A DNA stretch of 51,908 nt from Vibrio sinaloensis DSM 21326 (GTDB taxonomy: Bacteria; Pseudomonadota; Gammaproteobacteria; Enterobacterales; Vibrionaceae): NCBI RefSeq assembly GCF_000189275.1, contig NZ_AEVT01000023.1:1-51908 (forward strand), in the 5' to 3' direction. Numbering within the stretch: the first letter of the stretch is position 1; each line of letters opens with the position of its first letter. Both the position numbers and the translations under genes were made by a program. Below the pieces are notes generated by a model, which was given only the letters and a program-made list of their open reading frames with translations, was not told the DNA's origin and searched no databases. Shown piece by piece: positions 27,980 to 36,689 of the stretch.

Positions 27980-28507
27980 ATGCGACTAAACAAAGTTCTT
28001 AAAGGGCTACTCATTGCGCTACCAGTTCTAGCCATCACTGCTTGTAGTTCAAGCGATGACGCAGCGAACGCTTCTGGTTCTACAGAAACGAACCAATCTC
28101 AAACAGCGGAGGGCACAGTAGTATCACCAATCGATCAAAATGGTCTACTTACTGAGCAAGAGCTAAAAGAGCAAGCGCTACGCGAAACTCAGACTATTTA
28201 CTTTGCGTTCGATAACGCAACTATCGCAGGCGATTACGAAGAAATGCTAGCAGCACACGCAGCATACCTAAGCAAAAACCCAGCGTTGAAAGTAACAATT
28301 GAAGGCCACGCAGATGAGCGCGGTACTCCTGAGTACAACATCGCACTAGGCGAGCGTCGTGCTACAGCTGTTGCAAAATACCTTCAAGCACTAGGTGTTC
28401 AAGCGGACCAAATTTCAATCGTTAGCTACGGTGAAGAGAAACCTCTTCTACTGGGTCAAGATGAAGATGTGTACGCTAAGAACCGTCGTGCTGTTCTAGT
28501 ATACTAA
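27980..28507 (+). CDS. pal: Pal, peptidoglycan-associated outer-membrane lipoprotein
   Basis: The 175-residue product has a lipoprotein signal with lipobox LAITAC (Cys22). Its C-terminal OmpA-like peptidoglycan-binding domain shows IYFAFDNATI near residue 72, the Asp/Arg motif in EGHADERGTPEYNIALGERRA, and SYGEEKP. Pal anchors the outer membrane to the cell wall and is recycled by the TolQRAB machine. AAGGAAA precedes the start. Uniform codon choice suggests high expression. Confidence 0.97.
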   Translation: MRLNKVLKGLLIALPVLAITACSSSDDAANASGSTETNQSQTAEGTVVSPIDQNGLLTEQELKEQALRETQTIYFAFDNATIAGDYEEMLAAHAAYLSKNPALKVTIEGHADERGTPEYNIALGERRATAVAKYLQALGVQADQISIVSYGEEKPLLLGQDEDVYAKNRRAVLVY

Positions 28508-28522
28508 TTAAGGGATATCCTT

Positions 28523-29305
28523 ATGTTCAGTAACCTAAAGCGCGTAGTTACGCTTACGTTACTGGCAAGTGCAGCGAGCTCCGTGCTCGCTGCACCAGCT
28601 CCAGTATCTGATCTTGGGGGCAGTAACTCTGCTTCAACTTCTTCTTCAGTTCGTTCAAACGAAACGGATGTACAGCGCCTTGAGCGTCTGTTAGAAAACC
28701 GCAACCGTGTCCAACTGCAAATGCAGCAGCAGCTAGATGAAATGGCGCTGGAAATCAGTGATTTGCGCGGCCAGTTGGAAAAAAACAACTATGACATGCA
28801 GCAAATGCTTCATCGTCAACGTGAGTTGTTCATCGAATTAGATAAGGTTCGTGGTCAAGCGACTGCAGCGCCCGTTGCTGCTAGCACTACCGACGGCGAC
28901 ACCAAACCATCAGCGGGTGGTACCTTCAGTTCAAATGCAGACGAACAAACAGCCTACCAAAATGCTGTGGACCTGATTCTGAAAAAACGCGATTACACCG
29001 GTGCGATTGCGGCGTTCCAGCAGTTCCAAAAGGATTATCCGGATTCCTCATTCACGCCTAACTCTCATTACTGGTTAGGGCAGCTTTATTTTGCTAAGAA
29101 GCAAGACAAAGAGGCGGTGAAAAGCTTCGCGGCTGTGGTGTCTTACAAGAAATCCAACAAGCGTGCTGACGCGTTGGTCAAGCTAGGTGATATTGCCGGC
29201 AGAAACAACAACGCCGCTCAAGCAAATAAGTACTACCAACAAGTTTTGGATGAATATCCAAGCAGTGCTTCCGCTAAACTTGCGCAAGAGCGCATTAAAA
29301 AGTAA
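28523..29305 (+). CDS. cpoB: CpoB (YbgF), periplasmic coordinator of Tol-Pal and PBP1B
   Basis: The 260-residue product has a signal peptide cleaved after SSVLA near residue 23, a short trimerising coiled coil rich in Gln and Leu (about residues 50-105), a low-complexity linker and a C-terminal TPR domain with [18 protein letters not shown] and [13 protein letters not shown]. CpoB binds TolA and tunes cell-wall synthesis during outer-membrane constriction. It closes the tol operon and is followed by a terminator. Confidence 0.94.
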   Translation: MFSNLKRVVTLTLLASAASSVLAAPAPVSDLGGSNSASTSSSVRSNETDVQRLERLLENRNRVQLQMQQQLDEMALEISDLRGQLEKNNYDMQQMLHRQRELFIELDKVRGQATAAPVAASTTDGDTKPSAGGTFSSNADEQTAYQNAVDLILKKRDYTGAIAAFQQFQKDYPDSSFTPNSHYWLGQLYFAKKQDKEAVKSFAAVVSYKKSNKRADALVKLGDIAGRNNNAAQANKYYQQVLDEYPSSASAKLAQERIKK

Positions 29306-29310
29306 CGATT

Positions 29311-29337
29311 AAAAGGAGTGATGCGTCACTCCTTTTT
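29311..29337 (+). terminator. Intrinsic terminator after cpoB
   Basis: AAAGGAGTGA pairs with TCACTCCTTT around a TGCG loop and is followed by a T-run. It ends the tol-pal operon. Confidence 0.93.
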
Positions 29338-29478
29338 TGTCTCTCACATTCAGTCATTGCCTTACCTCTAGACTCAAGTTCATTATCAAACCCGCTATTA
29401 TTCCCGTCTGCACTGGCATCTTGGAATCAGTTGAGGTTACAATACTCGGATTACTGGAAGTTGCGTAGAGCAAGAGCA

Positions 29479-30540
29479 ATGAGCCACATTTTAGACAAAA
29501 TCGATACTGTATACCCATTTCCTCCAAAACCAGTCCCTCTATCAGACGATGAAAAGCAAGCGTATATCGCGAAAATTAAAAAGCTGCTGAAAGAGAAAGA
29601 CGCGGTTTTAATCGCCCACTATTACACGGATCCTGAAATCCAAGCCCTAGCTGAAGAGACGGGTGGTTTTGTTGGTGACTCGTTAGAGATGGCGAAGTTT
29701 GGTAACCGTCACCCTGCAAGCACGCTGATCATTGGTGGTGTTCGCTTTATGGGCGAATCTGCAAAGATCCTGACACCAGAAAAACGCATTTTGATGCCAA
29801 CATTGGAAGCGGAGTGTTCGCTTGATTTAGGATGTCCTGCGGATAAGTTTACTGAGTTCTGTGATGCACACCCTGATCACACCGTTGTGGTGTATGCCAA
29901 TACTTCAGCAGCGGTAAAAGCGCGCGCCGATTGGGTTGTAACCTCTAGTATTGCGCTTGAGATCGTAGAACACCTTGACGCTGAAGATAAGCCAATTATT
30001 TGGGGGCCAGATCGTCACCTTGGCTCTTACATCTCGAACAAAACCGGTGCAGACATGCTGCTTTGGCAAGGCGAATGTATCGTTCATGATGAGTTTTCGG
30101 CCGACGCACTGCGTAAGATGAGATCGGTTTACCCAGAAGCGGCTATTCTTGTCCATCCCGAATCGCCTGCAAGCGTGGTTGAGTTAGCAGACGCGGTGGG
30201 TTCTACGAGTCAGCTTATCAAGGCGGCAAAAGAGCTTCCACATAAGCAGATGATCGTCGCGACGGACAAAGGCATCTTCTTTAAAATGCAGCAGCTAGTG
30301 CCTGAGAAAGAGCTGATTGAAGCGCCAACAGCAGGTGCGGGTGCAACCTGTCGTAGCTGCGCTCATTGTCCGTGGATGGCAATGAATGGTCTTAAAGCCA
30401 TTGAAGCAGCCTTGCGTGATGGTGGTAAAGAGCACGAAATCTTTGTTGATGAAGAACTTCGTGTTAAATCATTGATTCCATTAAACCGAATGCTAGATTT
30501 CGCTGAGCAACTCAACATGCAAGTGAAAGGAAATGCGTAA
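29479..30540 (+). CDS. nadA: NadA, quinolinate synthase
   Basis: NadA condenses iminoaspartate and dihydroxyacetone phosphate to quinolinate in NAD synthesis. It uses a [4Fe-4S] cluster, whose ligands are expected among the Cys of [17 protein letters not shown] and [12 protein letters not shown]. The motif [12 protein letters not shown] near residue 43 is typical. The frame is open to 29431, but the ATG at 29479 gives [18 protein letters not shown] and 353 residues, close to E. coli (347). A second NAD-precursor gene, pnuC, lies 12 kb downstream. Confidence 0.96.
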   Translation: MSHILDKIDTVYPFPPKPVPLSDDEKQAYIAKIKKLLKEKDAVLIAHYYTDPEIQALAEETGGFVGDSLEMAKFGNRHPASTLIIGGVRFMGESAKILTPEKRILMPTLEAECSLDLGCPADKFTEFCDAHPDHTVVVYANTSAAVKARADWVVTSSIALEIVEHLDAEDKPIIWGPDRHLGSYISNKTGADMLLWQGECIVHDEFSADALRKMRSVYPEAAILVHPESPASVVELADAVGSTSQLIKAAKELPHKQMIVATDKGIFFKMQQLVPEKELIEAPTAGAGATCRSCAHCPWMAMNGLKAIEAALRDGGKEHEIFVDEELRVKSLIPLNRMLDFAEQLNMQVKGNA

Positions 30541-30565
30541 AATCGGTGATTGCTATCACATTTCG

Positions 30566-30594
30566 AAAACCAGCTAATTTAGCTGGTTTTTTTA
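30566..30594 (+). terminator. Intrinsic terminator after nadA
   Basis: AAACCAGCTAA pairs with TTAGCTGGTTT and is followed by a T-run of seven. Confidence 0.92.
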
Positions 30595-30645
30595 TATGTC
30601 GTTTTTACTTTATATTCAGTGGCTTTATATGCATAGGGTGTAATT

Positions 30646-31689
30646 ATGGCCGTATGGTTGTTTGTAAAAAAATGGTTTAAGTCGCATGTATTTAGACTGA
30701 GCAATAGAAACTTAATTCTATTGAGCTTGTTTTACGTTGCTGCGTCATGGCTATTGTTGGTCAGTGCCGGGGAACACGCGTTAACAGACAGCGTGTCTAC
30801 CTTTGCGTATTACATGATGGTCACCGCATCGACGGTAGGTTACGGCGATTTGTCACCAAGCAGCGATTTTGGACGCTGGGTGGTTGTTTTGTTCATCATT
30901 CCTGGCGGGCTTAGCCTGTTTGCAGCGATGCTGGGTCGAGTTGCGAGTGGGGCCATTGAGTATTGGCGTGCAGGTATATTAGGTAAACGGAGAGTTCGGG
31001 TGGAAAATCATATTTTGCTGTTGGGTTGGAACGGTTCACGTACGACTCACTTAATTCGTATGCTGCAGCATGAAGAAGAAGGTAAACGACCTATAGTGCT
31101 TTGCAGTCGTTCTGACATTGAAAACCCGTTACCGGGAGAAATCAACTTCGTTAAAGTCACCAGCTATACCGATAGCCAACAAATGAAGCTGGCTAACGTA
31201 GGCGGGGCCAGTTGCATCATTGTCGATAACCTAGAAGATGATATTACCCTTTCCGCTGCCTTGTACTGTGCCAATATCAACCCCAATGCGCACTTACTTG
31301 CTTACTTTAAAGACGATGCCCTTGGCCATTTGCTAAGCCAGCATTGTCCTCAAGCCGAATGTATTCCAGCGGTCGGGGCGGAAATGCTGGCGAAATCGGC
31401 GGTCGATCCTGGCTCAAGTGCGTTGCACCAAGAGTTGCTAGCGTCGACACGAGGTATGACACAATATTCGACCGTCTATCCGCAAAGCGAAGCAGAAACG
31501 ACGGTAGAAACGGTATTTGCATTCATTAAGAAACACTATCAAGCCACGTTGATCGCATTTGATGTTGGTCAGGGTATTGAGCTTAACCCAGATTTAGAGC
31601 GGGTCGTCCCTGCGGGTAGTAAGCTGTTCTACATCGCAGACGAGCGTATCGAAAAATTTAATTGGACTTCCATGCACAAGGAAAAATAA
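30646..31689 (+). CDS. Two-helix potassium channel with a cytosolic RCK-like domain
   Basis: The 347-residue inner-membrane protein has two helices (about residues 22-40 and 76-98) flanking a pore loop with the K+ selectivity filter TVGYGD at 63-68. A cytosolic Rossmann-like domain follows, beginning NHILLLGWNGS near 122. That is the KCh/RCK arrangement, in which ligand binding gates the pore. The gene heads a cassette with DUF350, DUF1190 and ATP-grasp genes, and its stop overlaps the next ATG by one base. The gating ligand is unknown; the GxGxxG nucleotide motif is imperfect. Confidence 0.85.
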   Translation: MAVWLFVKKWFKSHVFRLSNRNLILLSLFYVAASWLLLVSAGEHALTDSVSTFAYYMMVTASTVGYGDLSPSSDFGRWVVVLFIIPGGLSLFAAMLGRVASGAIEYWRAGILGKRRVRVENHILLLGWNGSRTTHLIRMLQHEEEGKRPIVLCSRSDIENPLPGEINFVKVTSYTDSQQMKLANVGGASCIIVDNLEDDITLSAALYCANINPNAHLLAYFKDDALGHLLSQHCPQAECIPAVGAEMLAKSAVDPGSSALHQELLASTRGMTQYSTVYPQSEAETTVETVFAFIKKHYQATLIAFDVGQGIELNPDLERVVPAGSKLFYIADERIEKFNWTSMHKEK

Positions 31690-32105
31690 TGGAAACGTTA
31701 GCTGGCCTTTTATCAGGCTTCCCAAACTTTGTTCTCTACTTTGCGTTATCAATTGTATTTGTATTAGCGTTTAAATTTATCTACATCCGTTTAACTCCAT
31801 ATGATGAGTGGAAGCTGATTAAAGAGCAGCAAAATACCACGGCAGCCATTGCGTTAAGTGGTGCTTTCTTAGGTTACTGCTTGGCGATTGCTGGTGCTGC
31901 GAAAAACTCAGTCAGTATCCTAGATTTTGCTGTGTGGGGGCTGGTTGCCATGTTTGCCCAGATGATTGCGTTTGGCATTGTTCGTTTTGTTCTAGTACCG
32001 AAAATTGCTGAACGTGTAGAGAACGATGAGCTGCCAGCAGGTATTGTGCTAGCGACAGTCTCTGTGTCGATTGGCGTTTTGAACGCTGCGTGCATGTCTT
32101 ACTAG
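31689..32105 (+). CDS. DUF350 inner-membrane protein (YjfL-like)
   Basis: The 138-residue protein has four predicted membrane helices and the DUF350 pattern: a first helix, then YDEWKLIKEQQNTTAAIALSG, and a repeat of helix pairs. AAGGA precedes the ATG at 31689, which overlaps the stop of the channel gene (TAATG). An upstream in-frame ATG at 31662 lies within the channel gene and is less likely. E. coli YjfL is a homologue of unknown function. Its place between a K+ channel and a DUF1190 gene suggests a membrane role shared with them. Confidence 0.82.
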   Translation: METLAGLLSGFPNFVLYFALSIVFVLAFKFIYIRLTPYDEWKLIKEQQNTTAAIALSGAFLGYCLAIAGAAKNSVSILDFAVWGLVAMFAQMIAFGIVRFVLVPKIAERVENDELPAGIVLATVSVSIGVLNAACMSY

Positions 32106-32113
32106 GAGGTCAG

Positions 32114-32683
32114 ATGAAACGCAGTTCTAATGTTCAACGCCCCTCAATGGAGAAATCGCTCGGCAAAGCGTTCCCATTTGTTATGTTTGGCGCGTTTAGC
32201 GCGTTTATGTTCTTTTCTCAGTACGAATCAGAAACTGAGGGAGCGATTTATTTAGACGATAACGAGTGTAAGAACAATAACCCAGAGCAAGCTGAGCAAT
32301 GTGAGTTAGCCTATCAAGAAGCGGTAGCAGAAGCAGAGCGCAGCGCACCGAAGTACAAAACAGAGCGTGAATGTGAGTACGATTTTCGTGAAGACGATTG
32401 TTACTACAGCTCGCGCTATTTCGCGTATCTTCCGCGTATGAGTGGCTATTACTACACAACCGATCTCGATGATTTTGATGGCTACAAAAAGCGTTATTAT
32501 TCTCAGCCGATGTACCGATTTAAAAAAGGCTACTACTCTGGCTCTGGTCAATTCTTTGGTTCACACCGAGTTCGTTCAGTGACCATGACGAGTAACAGTT
32601 TACGTAAAGGTGGTGGAACTATCGGCAGCGCGATGTCGCGTGGTGGCTTCGGTAAGGCCGTTTCATCCAGTCGTGGCGGATAA
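32114..32683 (+). CDS. DUF1190 protein (YgiB/YjfM-like)
   Basis: The 189-residue product has one N-terminal hydrophobic segment (about residues 20-36), so it is an anchored or exported envelope protein. It then has pairs of Cys (DDNECKNN, EQCELAY, ERECEY, EDDCYY) and a Tyr-rich stretch, ending in a Gly/Ser-rich tail with GGGTIGSAMSRGGFGKA. This is the DUF1190 pattern seen in E. coli YgiB and YjfM. AGGAGG before the ATG at 32114 is an excellent ribosome site. The ATP-grasp gene follows two bases later, as ygiC follows ygiB in E. coli. Confidence 0.8.
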   Translation: MKRSSNVQRPSMEKSLGKAFPFVMFGAFSAFMFFSQYESETEGAIYLDDNECKNNNPEQAEQCELAYQEAVAEAERSAPKYKTERECEYDFREDDCYYSSRYFAYLPRMSGYYYTTDLDDFDGYKKRYYSQPMYRFKKGYYSGSGQFFGSHRVRSVTMTSNSLRKGGGTIGSAMSRGGFGKAVSSSRGG

Positions 32684-32685
32684 GC

Positions 32686-33849
32686 ATGTTACGCCGTGAA
32701 ATAAAAGAGCGACCCGATTGGAAAGCGCTCGCACAAAGATACGGTTTTGGCTTTCATTCAATGTACGATAAGCCGTATTGGGACGAGTCTGCGTTCTATC
32801 AGTTCAATCTGCAGCAAATTGAGCAAGATCTTGAAGCACCGACGGAAGAAATCCATCAAATGTGCTTATCCATTGTCGACAAAGTTCTACGTGATGAGCA
32901 GTTGATGCGTCGTTGCGCGATCCCAGAAGCTATGTGGGATCAAGTCAGAGCTTCTTGGTTGCGTAATGAGCCGTCACTCTATTCGCGATTGGATTTTGCT
33001 TATAACGGTAGTGGCCCTGCCAAGCTGTATGAGAACAATGCCGATACGCCAACGAGTTTATTCGAAACCGCGTTTTGGCAATGGGTCTGGCTCGAAGATG
33101 TCGTTAATCGTGGTGACATGGCTCGTGGTGCAGACCAGTTCAATATCTTGCAAGACTATCTCATTGAGCGTTTCAAAGAGATCGCGACGCTGCAGCCGGG
33201 GCAGGTACTGCACTTTAGTTGCTGCAAATACACCGAAGAAGACAAAGGGACCGTTCAATATTTAGAGGATTGTGCCAAAGAGGCGGGCTTACAGACGGCA
33301 TTTGTTTATGTGGAAGATATCGGCGTCAGCCGACAAGGCCACTTTGTTGACAGCAATGATCGTGAAATTCGTTGGATGTTTAAACTCTACCCTTGGGAGT
33401 TTATGTTTGAGGATCCTTATTCGGTTCATTTAGCGACGGCGAATGTGAACTGGTTAGAGCCTATGTGGAAGTCCATTCTATCCAACAAAGCCTTGCTGCC
33501 CTTATTGTGGCAAGAGTTTGAAGGCCACCCCAATTTGCTTCCCGCCTATTTTAGTGATGATGCTAAGGCGGCAACACTCAAAGACTATGTGATTAAACCT
33601 CTGTTTTCCCGCGAGGGGGCGAACATCGAGATTGTAAGAGAGGGGCGTTCAATGGTTAAGACGGATGGGCCTTACCAATCTGACTTATCGATTGTTCAGC
33701 AATACGCGCCACTGCCAAAGTTTGGTGACAACCACACCTTAGTTGGCAGTTGGTTAGTTAATGATCGCGCGGCGGGTATTTCAATTCGGGAAGACGCATC
33801 ATTAGTGACCCAAGATATGGCGCGCTACATTCCTCACGTGATTTTGTAG
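32686..33849 (+). CDS. Glutathionylspermidine-synthase-like ATP-grasp ligase (YgiC/YjfC-like)
   Basis: The 387-residue protein matches the C-terminal, synthetase half of glutathionylspermidine synthase: an ATP-grasp fold with YNGSGPAKLYENNADTPTSLFE near residue 106, and KPLFSREGANIEIV near residue 305 near the ATP site. It has no amidase domain. Like E. coli YgiC it should ligate an amine to a carboxyl-bearing peptide or protein using ATP. The acceptor is unknown. Its neighbour DUF1190 protein is a natural candidate partner. It ends the four-gene cassette. Confidence 0.85.
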   Translation: MLRREIKERPDWKALAQRYGFGFHSMYDKPYWDESAFYQFNLQQIEQDLEAPTEEIHQMCLSIVDKVLRDEQLMRRCAIPEAMWDQVRASWLRNEPSLYSRLDFAYNGSGPAKLYENNADTPTSLFETAFWQWVWLEDVVNRGDMARGADQFNILQDYLIERFKEIATLQPGQVLHFSCCKYTEEDKGTVQYLEDCAKEAGLQTAFVYVEDIGVSRQGHFVDSNDREIRWMFKLYPWEFMFEDPYSVHLATANVNWLEPMWKSILSNKALLPLLWQEFEGHPNLLPAYFSDDAKAATLKDYVIKPLFSREGANIEIVREGRSMVKTDGPYQSDLSIVQQYAPLPKFGDNHTLVGSWLVNDRAAGISIREDASLVTQDMARYIPHVIL

Positions 33850-33867
33850 TCTAGGTGTAAAGTGATT

Positions 33868-33900
33868 AGCCCCTTAGAATCAGCGCTAAGGGGCTTTTTC
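33868..33900. terminator. Intrinsic terminator after the ATP-grasp gene
   Basis: AGCCCCTTAG pairs with CTAAGGGGCT around an 8-base loop and is followed by TTTTTC. It lies between convergent genes. Confidence 0.9.
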
Positions 33901-33901
33901 T

Positions 33902-34363
33902 TTAATGAGCGTGTACGTGTCCGTTCGCTTCAACCGCTAATTCGACTTCAACCTTGCCAGCGTGCTTAAATTGCAACGTCATCGGGAATCGGTCACCTTG
34001 CTTGTATGATTGCTTAGGATTAAAAATCATTAAGTGATAACCCCCTGGCTCAAACATTACCGTCTTCATGCTGCCAATGCGCACGCTATCAATTTTCTTC
34101 ATTTTCATGACACCATCCGCCATCTCATGCGTGTGAATTTCGACATGATCGGCGATTGGTGTAGAAGCGCTGATTAGAAAATCGTCTTTACTCGCTAGGT
34201 TTTTAAACTGGAAAAAACCGGCAATGACCGTGGCATTAGGCGGCGCTTCACGGCTCCATGGGTGATCGATTTGCATGCTGTCAGCAGTGTATTCGTGGGC
34301 GAACAGCTGAGTGCTAAATAGCGTTGCCACTAGGGCGAACAGTTGAGCGTATTTTTTCATCAT
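33902..34363 (-). CDS. PCu(A)C-type periplasmic copper(I) chaperone
   Basis: The 153-residue product has a signal peptide (cleavage after QLFA, near residue 22). The PCu(A)C copper motif shows HVEIHTHEM near residue 92, followed by GVMKMKKI and HLMIF, the His/Met ligands of Cu(I). The tail is His-rich (NGHVHAH). PCu(A)C proteins carry copper to cytochrome oxidase or to periplasmic cuproenzymes. It is the last gene in a minus-strand set with MbnP and MbnH homologues, 21 bases after the barrel gene, which strengthens a copper role. Confidence 0.92.
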   Translation of the reverse strand: MMKKYAQLFALVATLFSTQLFAHEYTADSMQIDHPWSREAPPNATVIAGFFQFKNLASKDDFLISASTPIADHVEIHTHEMADGVMKMKKIDSVRIGSMKTVMFEPGGYHLMIFNPKQSYKQGDRFPMTLQFKHAGKVEVELAVEANGHVHAH

Positions 34364-34384
34364 TTACCTTCTTATATCGTTAGA

Positions 34385-35524
34385 TTACCAAGTTAAATTG
34401 CCTTGATAGACAAGCCAGAACGCCGTCTGATTTTGCTCATCTATCTGCTCATAATTTGCTTGTAGTCGCAGTAGCTGCATCGGAGCGAAACGCCAGTTAA
34501 CCACGGCACTGTAGCGCTGAGGCGTGAGGCCTTTGGCATCTAGTGCTTGTTCAAAGTCTCGACTGGTGTTGGTGACTTGATTATCTGTGTGCAGCCAGTC
34601 GTATCTCAGTCCCAACTCTAGTTGGTCATTCTGCCATCGCAGTTGACTTGAAAGCCCTTGCTGGAAGGCCGAGAGCTCGGTGTTGATTTGCTGAGAATCG
34701 ACCAGGTTTGCGTCTAGCCGTTGTCCCATCCACTCGACATCCCAGGTCAGCTGTTGCCATTTCAGCTGGCTAGACAAACTCACTAGTTGAGTGTCTCCTG
34801 TGAAAGTCATCGGACTGGTTTGGCTGGTATGCTTGTGGCTGTGTCCATCATCTTGCTGATTGCTTCTCTGCTGAGCCGTAAACTGCGCTGCACTCGCGAC
34901 CAATGTCAGCTGGTACTGCGAGCGCAGTTGATACCACTGATAAAGTGCGCCAAATGCTGCTGGAGAGGCAGAGTCGGCTTGGGCAGGAAATTGATCGCCC
35001 CGGCCGAGCCATAAAGTCAGGTCTTGGCGATTGGTCGCATAGGTCACATGCACACTGTCATCTTGGTATTGACTAGCCAAGAACGCCTGTTGGGCTAGGG
35101 TAGGATCTAAAAATGACCAATCATGCTCATGGGTCGCATTATAGAGACCGATAGGGCTGAGCTGCCGACCGATACGCAGTGTCCAGTTTTGATGAAGGTA
35201 AGGTTGTAGCCACAGCTCTTCAATCTCGATAGCTTCTCCGTGGTGACTTCCAACCACTAATTTGGCCGCTAAAATCTGATCTAAGCTGGCTAACAATCCC
35301 AACTCGCCATGCATCAGTTGCAACCCTTGTTCATGGTGGGAAACGTGCGCATCAGTGATCACGCCGGGGATCGAATATGGCTCTTCCCGGCTGGTTTGGT
35401 AATAGCCGAACTGTGCAAACAGATTGGACTGGAGGTTAACCTGTTGCCAGTTAGGTTCAATCGAGTTTGCACTTGCTACGCTTGAAAAGGCGCACAAAGC
35501 GGTTGCGATGTTTATGACTTTCAT
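34385..35524 (-). CDS. Outer-membrane beta-barrel with His-rich loops, copper cluster
   Basis: The 379-residue product has a signal peptide (cleavage after SVASA near residue 19), alternating amphipathic strands and a terminal aromatic residue (QGNLTW). It looks like a porin-type barrel. His clusters occur in probable loops: HVSHHEQ, VGSHHGE, THEHDW and DGHSHKHTS, suggesting metal binding. Its ATG overlaps the TGA of the MbnH gene, so the two are coupled. I do not recognise a named family. The best inference is a copper-entry or copper-complex channel working with MbnP, MbnH and the PCu(A)C chaperone. Confidence 0.7.
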   Translation of the reverse strand: MKVINIATALCAFSSVASANSIEPNWQQVNLQSNLFAQFGYYQTSREEPYSIPGVITDAHVSHHEQGLQLMHGELGLLASLDQILAAKLVVGSHHGEAIEIEELWLQPYLHQNWTLRIGRQLSPIGLYNATHEHDWSFLDPTLAQQAFLASQYQDDSVHVTYATNRQDLTLWLGRGDQFPAQADSASPAAFGALYQWYQLRSQYQLTLVASAAQFTAQQRSNQQDDGHSHKHTSQTSPMTFTGDTQLVSLSSQLKWQQLTWDVEWMGQRLDANLVDSQQINTELSAFQQGLSSQLRWQNDQLELGLRYDWLHTDNQVTNTSRDFEQALDAKGLTPQRYSAVVNWRFAPMQLLRLQANYEQIDEQNQTAFWLVYQGNLTW

Positions 35525-36684
35525 TGGCTTACCTCTGCAACGAATGGGTTGGCGTAACGAGGGTTGCTAATGAATACGGGGTCGCTTAAGGCGCTGAGAA
35601 ATGCCAACATGTCTTGCTTTTCTTGTGCGCTGAGCGTGAAACCCTTAACAAACTCACTCTTATTGGGATTAATGCGCCCGTCACCTTGATGGTCACCTGA
35701 GGTGATGTTTCGACCGCCATTGGCATAAAAGTCGAGCACTTCCGCTAAACTCGCGATACTTCCATCGTGCATGTATGGCGCGGTAAAGGCGACGTTTCTC
35801 AGCGTTGGTGGTCGGAATTTACCTTTATCGCTTGGGTTTTGGGTGACGCTAAACAGGCCGTTATCTTCACTTGGGTAACTGCCTTGTGAGTCTAGGTTGT
35901 ATAAGCCGGTATTAAAGAAGGGCCGAGACACAAACACCGAACCGTCATGCAAGGTAGAGTCGCTGAAATTGAACCCATTATGGCAGTGAAAACACTCCAT
36001 CTTTTCACTGTTGAACAGGTCTTGGCCCCGCATTGCAGAGCTGCTCATTGTCCCGCGGTCAAAAGGCGAATCTTTGGAGATCAAAGCTCGGTTAAACACG
36101 GCCAACGCTTTAATCACGTTGGGGAACGTAAAACTGTCTTGTTGATTGGGAAAGGCGTTATTGAACAACTCTTGATACAAAACGTCATCGCGAAAGCGCT
36201 GTAAAATGGTCTCTCGGTTGCTATCGTTGATGCCCATCTCAACGGGGAACTCACCAAAGAGCGGGATCACCAATTGCTGCTCAATCTCTTTGAGGATCGG
36301 ATTAGCCCATGTGTAGGAAGCGTTATAGGCGATATTGGTTAGAGTTTGTGAGTTCCTATGCAGCACTTCTCCAGTCGAGCCAGTGGGCACTTTTACCCCA
36401 TCAGAAAAAGCCAGCGCTTGCTGGTGGCAAGATTCGCACGACATGGTTTGATTGCCCGACAATCGAACGTCATAGAATAGATGGCGACCAAGCTGAAACT
36501 TTTCTTCCGTTGCTGGATTCTCTGCAGGCTCTTTAGGCAAAGGAAGCGTGCCCGTTCGATAGTCGAAACCGTACGCGTTCACTGAGCTCTGCGGATCTAC
36601 CGTATAATTGGAATCACTGCCACAGCCCGCGACCAATGCGATCGCGAGCAATGCCAGCAAAGCAAACTTAAGGTCTGCTGGCAT
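35521..36684 (-). CDS. MbnH-like di-heme cytochrome c peroxidase family enzyme
   Basis: The 387-residue lipoprotein (lipobox LVAGC, Cys21) has two heme c motifs, CESCH at 83-87 and CFHCH at 231-235. It has the MauG/CcpA-type layout, including APYMHDGS near residue 310. MbnH enzymes oxidise a Trp of their partner MbnP to kynurenine, which then helps bind copper. The MbnP-like gene is immediately upstream. The frame is open to 36708, but GGAG lies eight bases before the ATG at 36684, which gives a clean lipoprotein signal. In older databases the pair is called the metallo-mystery pair. Confidence 0.9.
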   Translation of the reverse strand: MPADLKFALLALLAIALVAGCGSDSNYTVDPQSSVNAYGFDYRTGTLPLPKEPAENPATEEKFQLGRHLFYDVRLSGNQTMSCESCHQQALAFSDGVKVPTGSTGEVLHRNSQTLTNIAYNASYTWANPILKEIEQQLVIPLFGEFPVEMGINDSNRETILQRFRDDVLYQELFNNAFPNQQDSFTFPNVIKALAVFNRALISKDSPFDRGTMSSSAMRGQDLFNSEKMECFHCHNGFNFSDSTLHDGSVFVSRPFFNTGLYNLDSQGSYPSEDNGLFSVTQNPSDKGKFRPPTLRNVAFTAPYMHDGSIASLAEVLDFYANGGRNITSGDHQGDGRINPNKSEFVKGFTLSAQEKQDMLAFLSALSDPVFISNPRYANPFVAEVSQ

Positions 36685-36689
36685 ATTGA

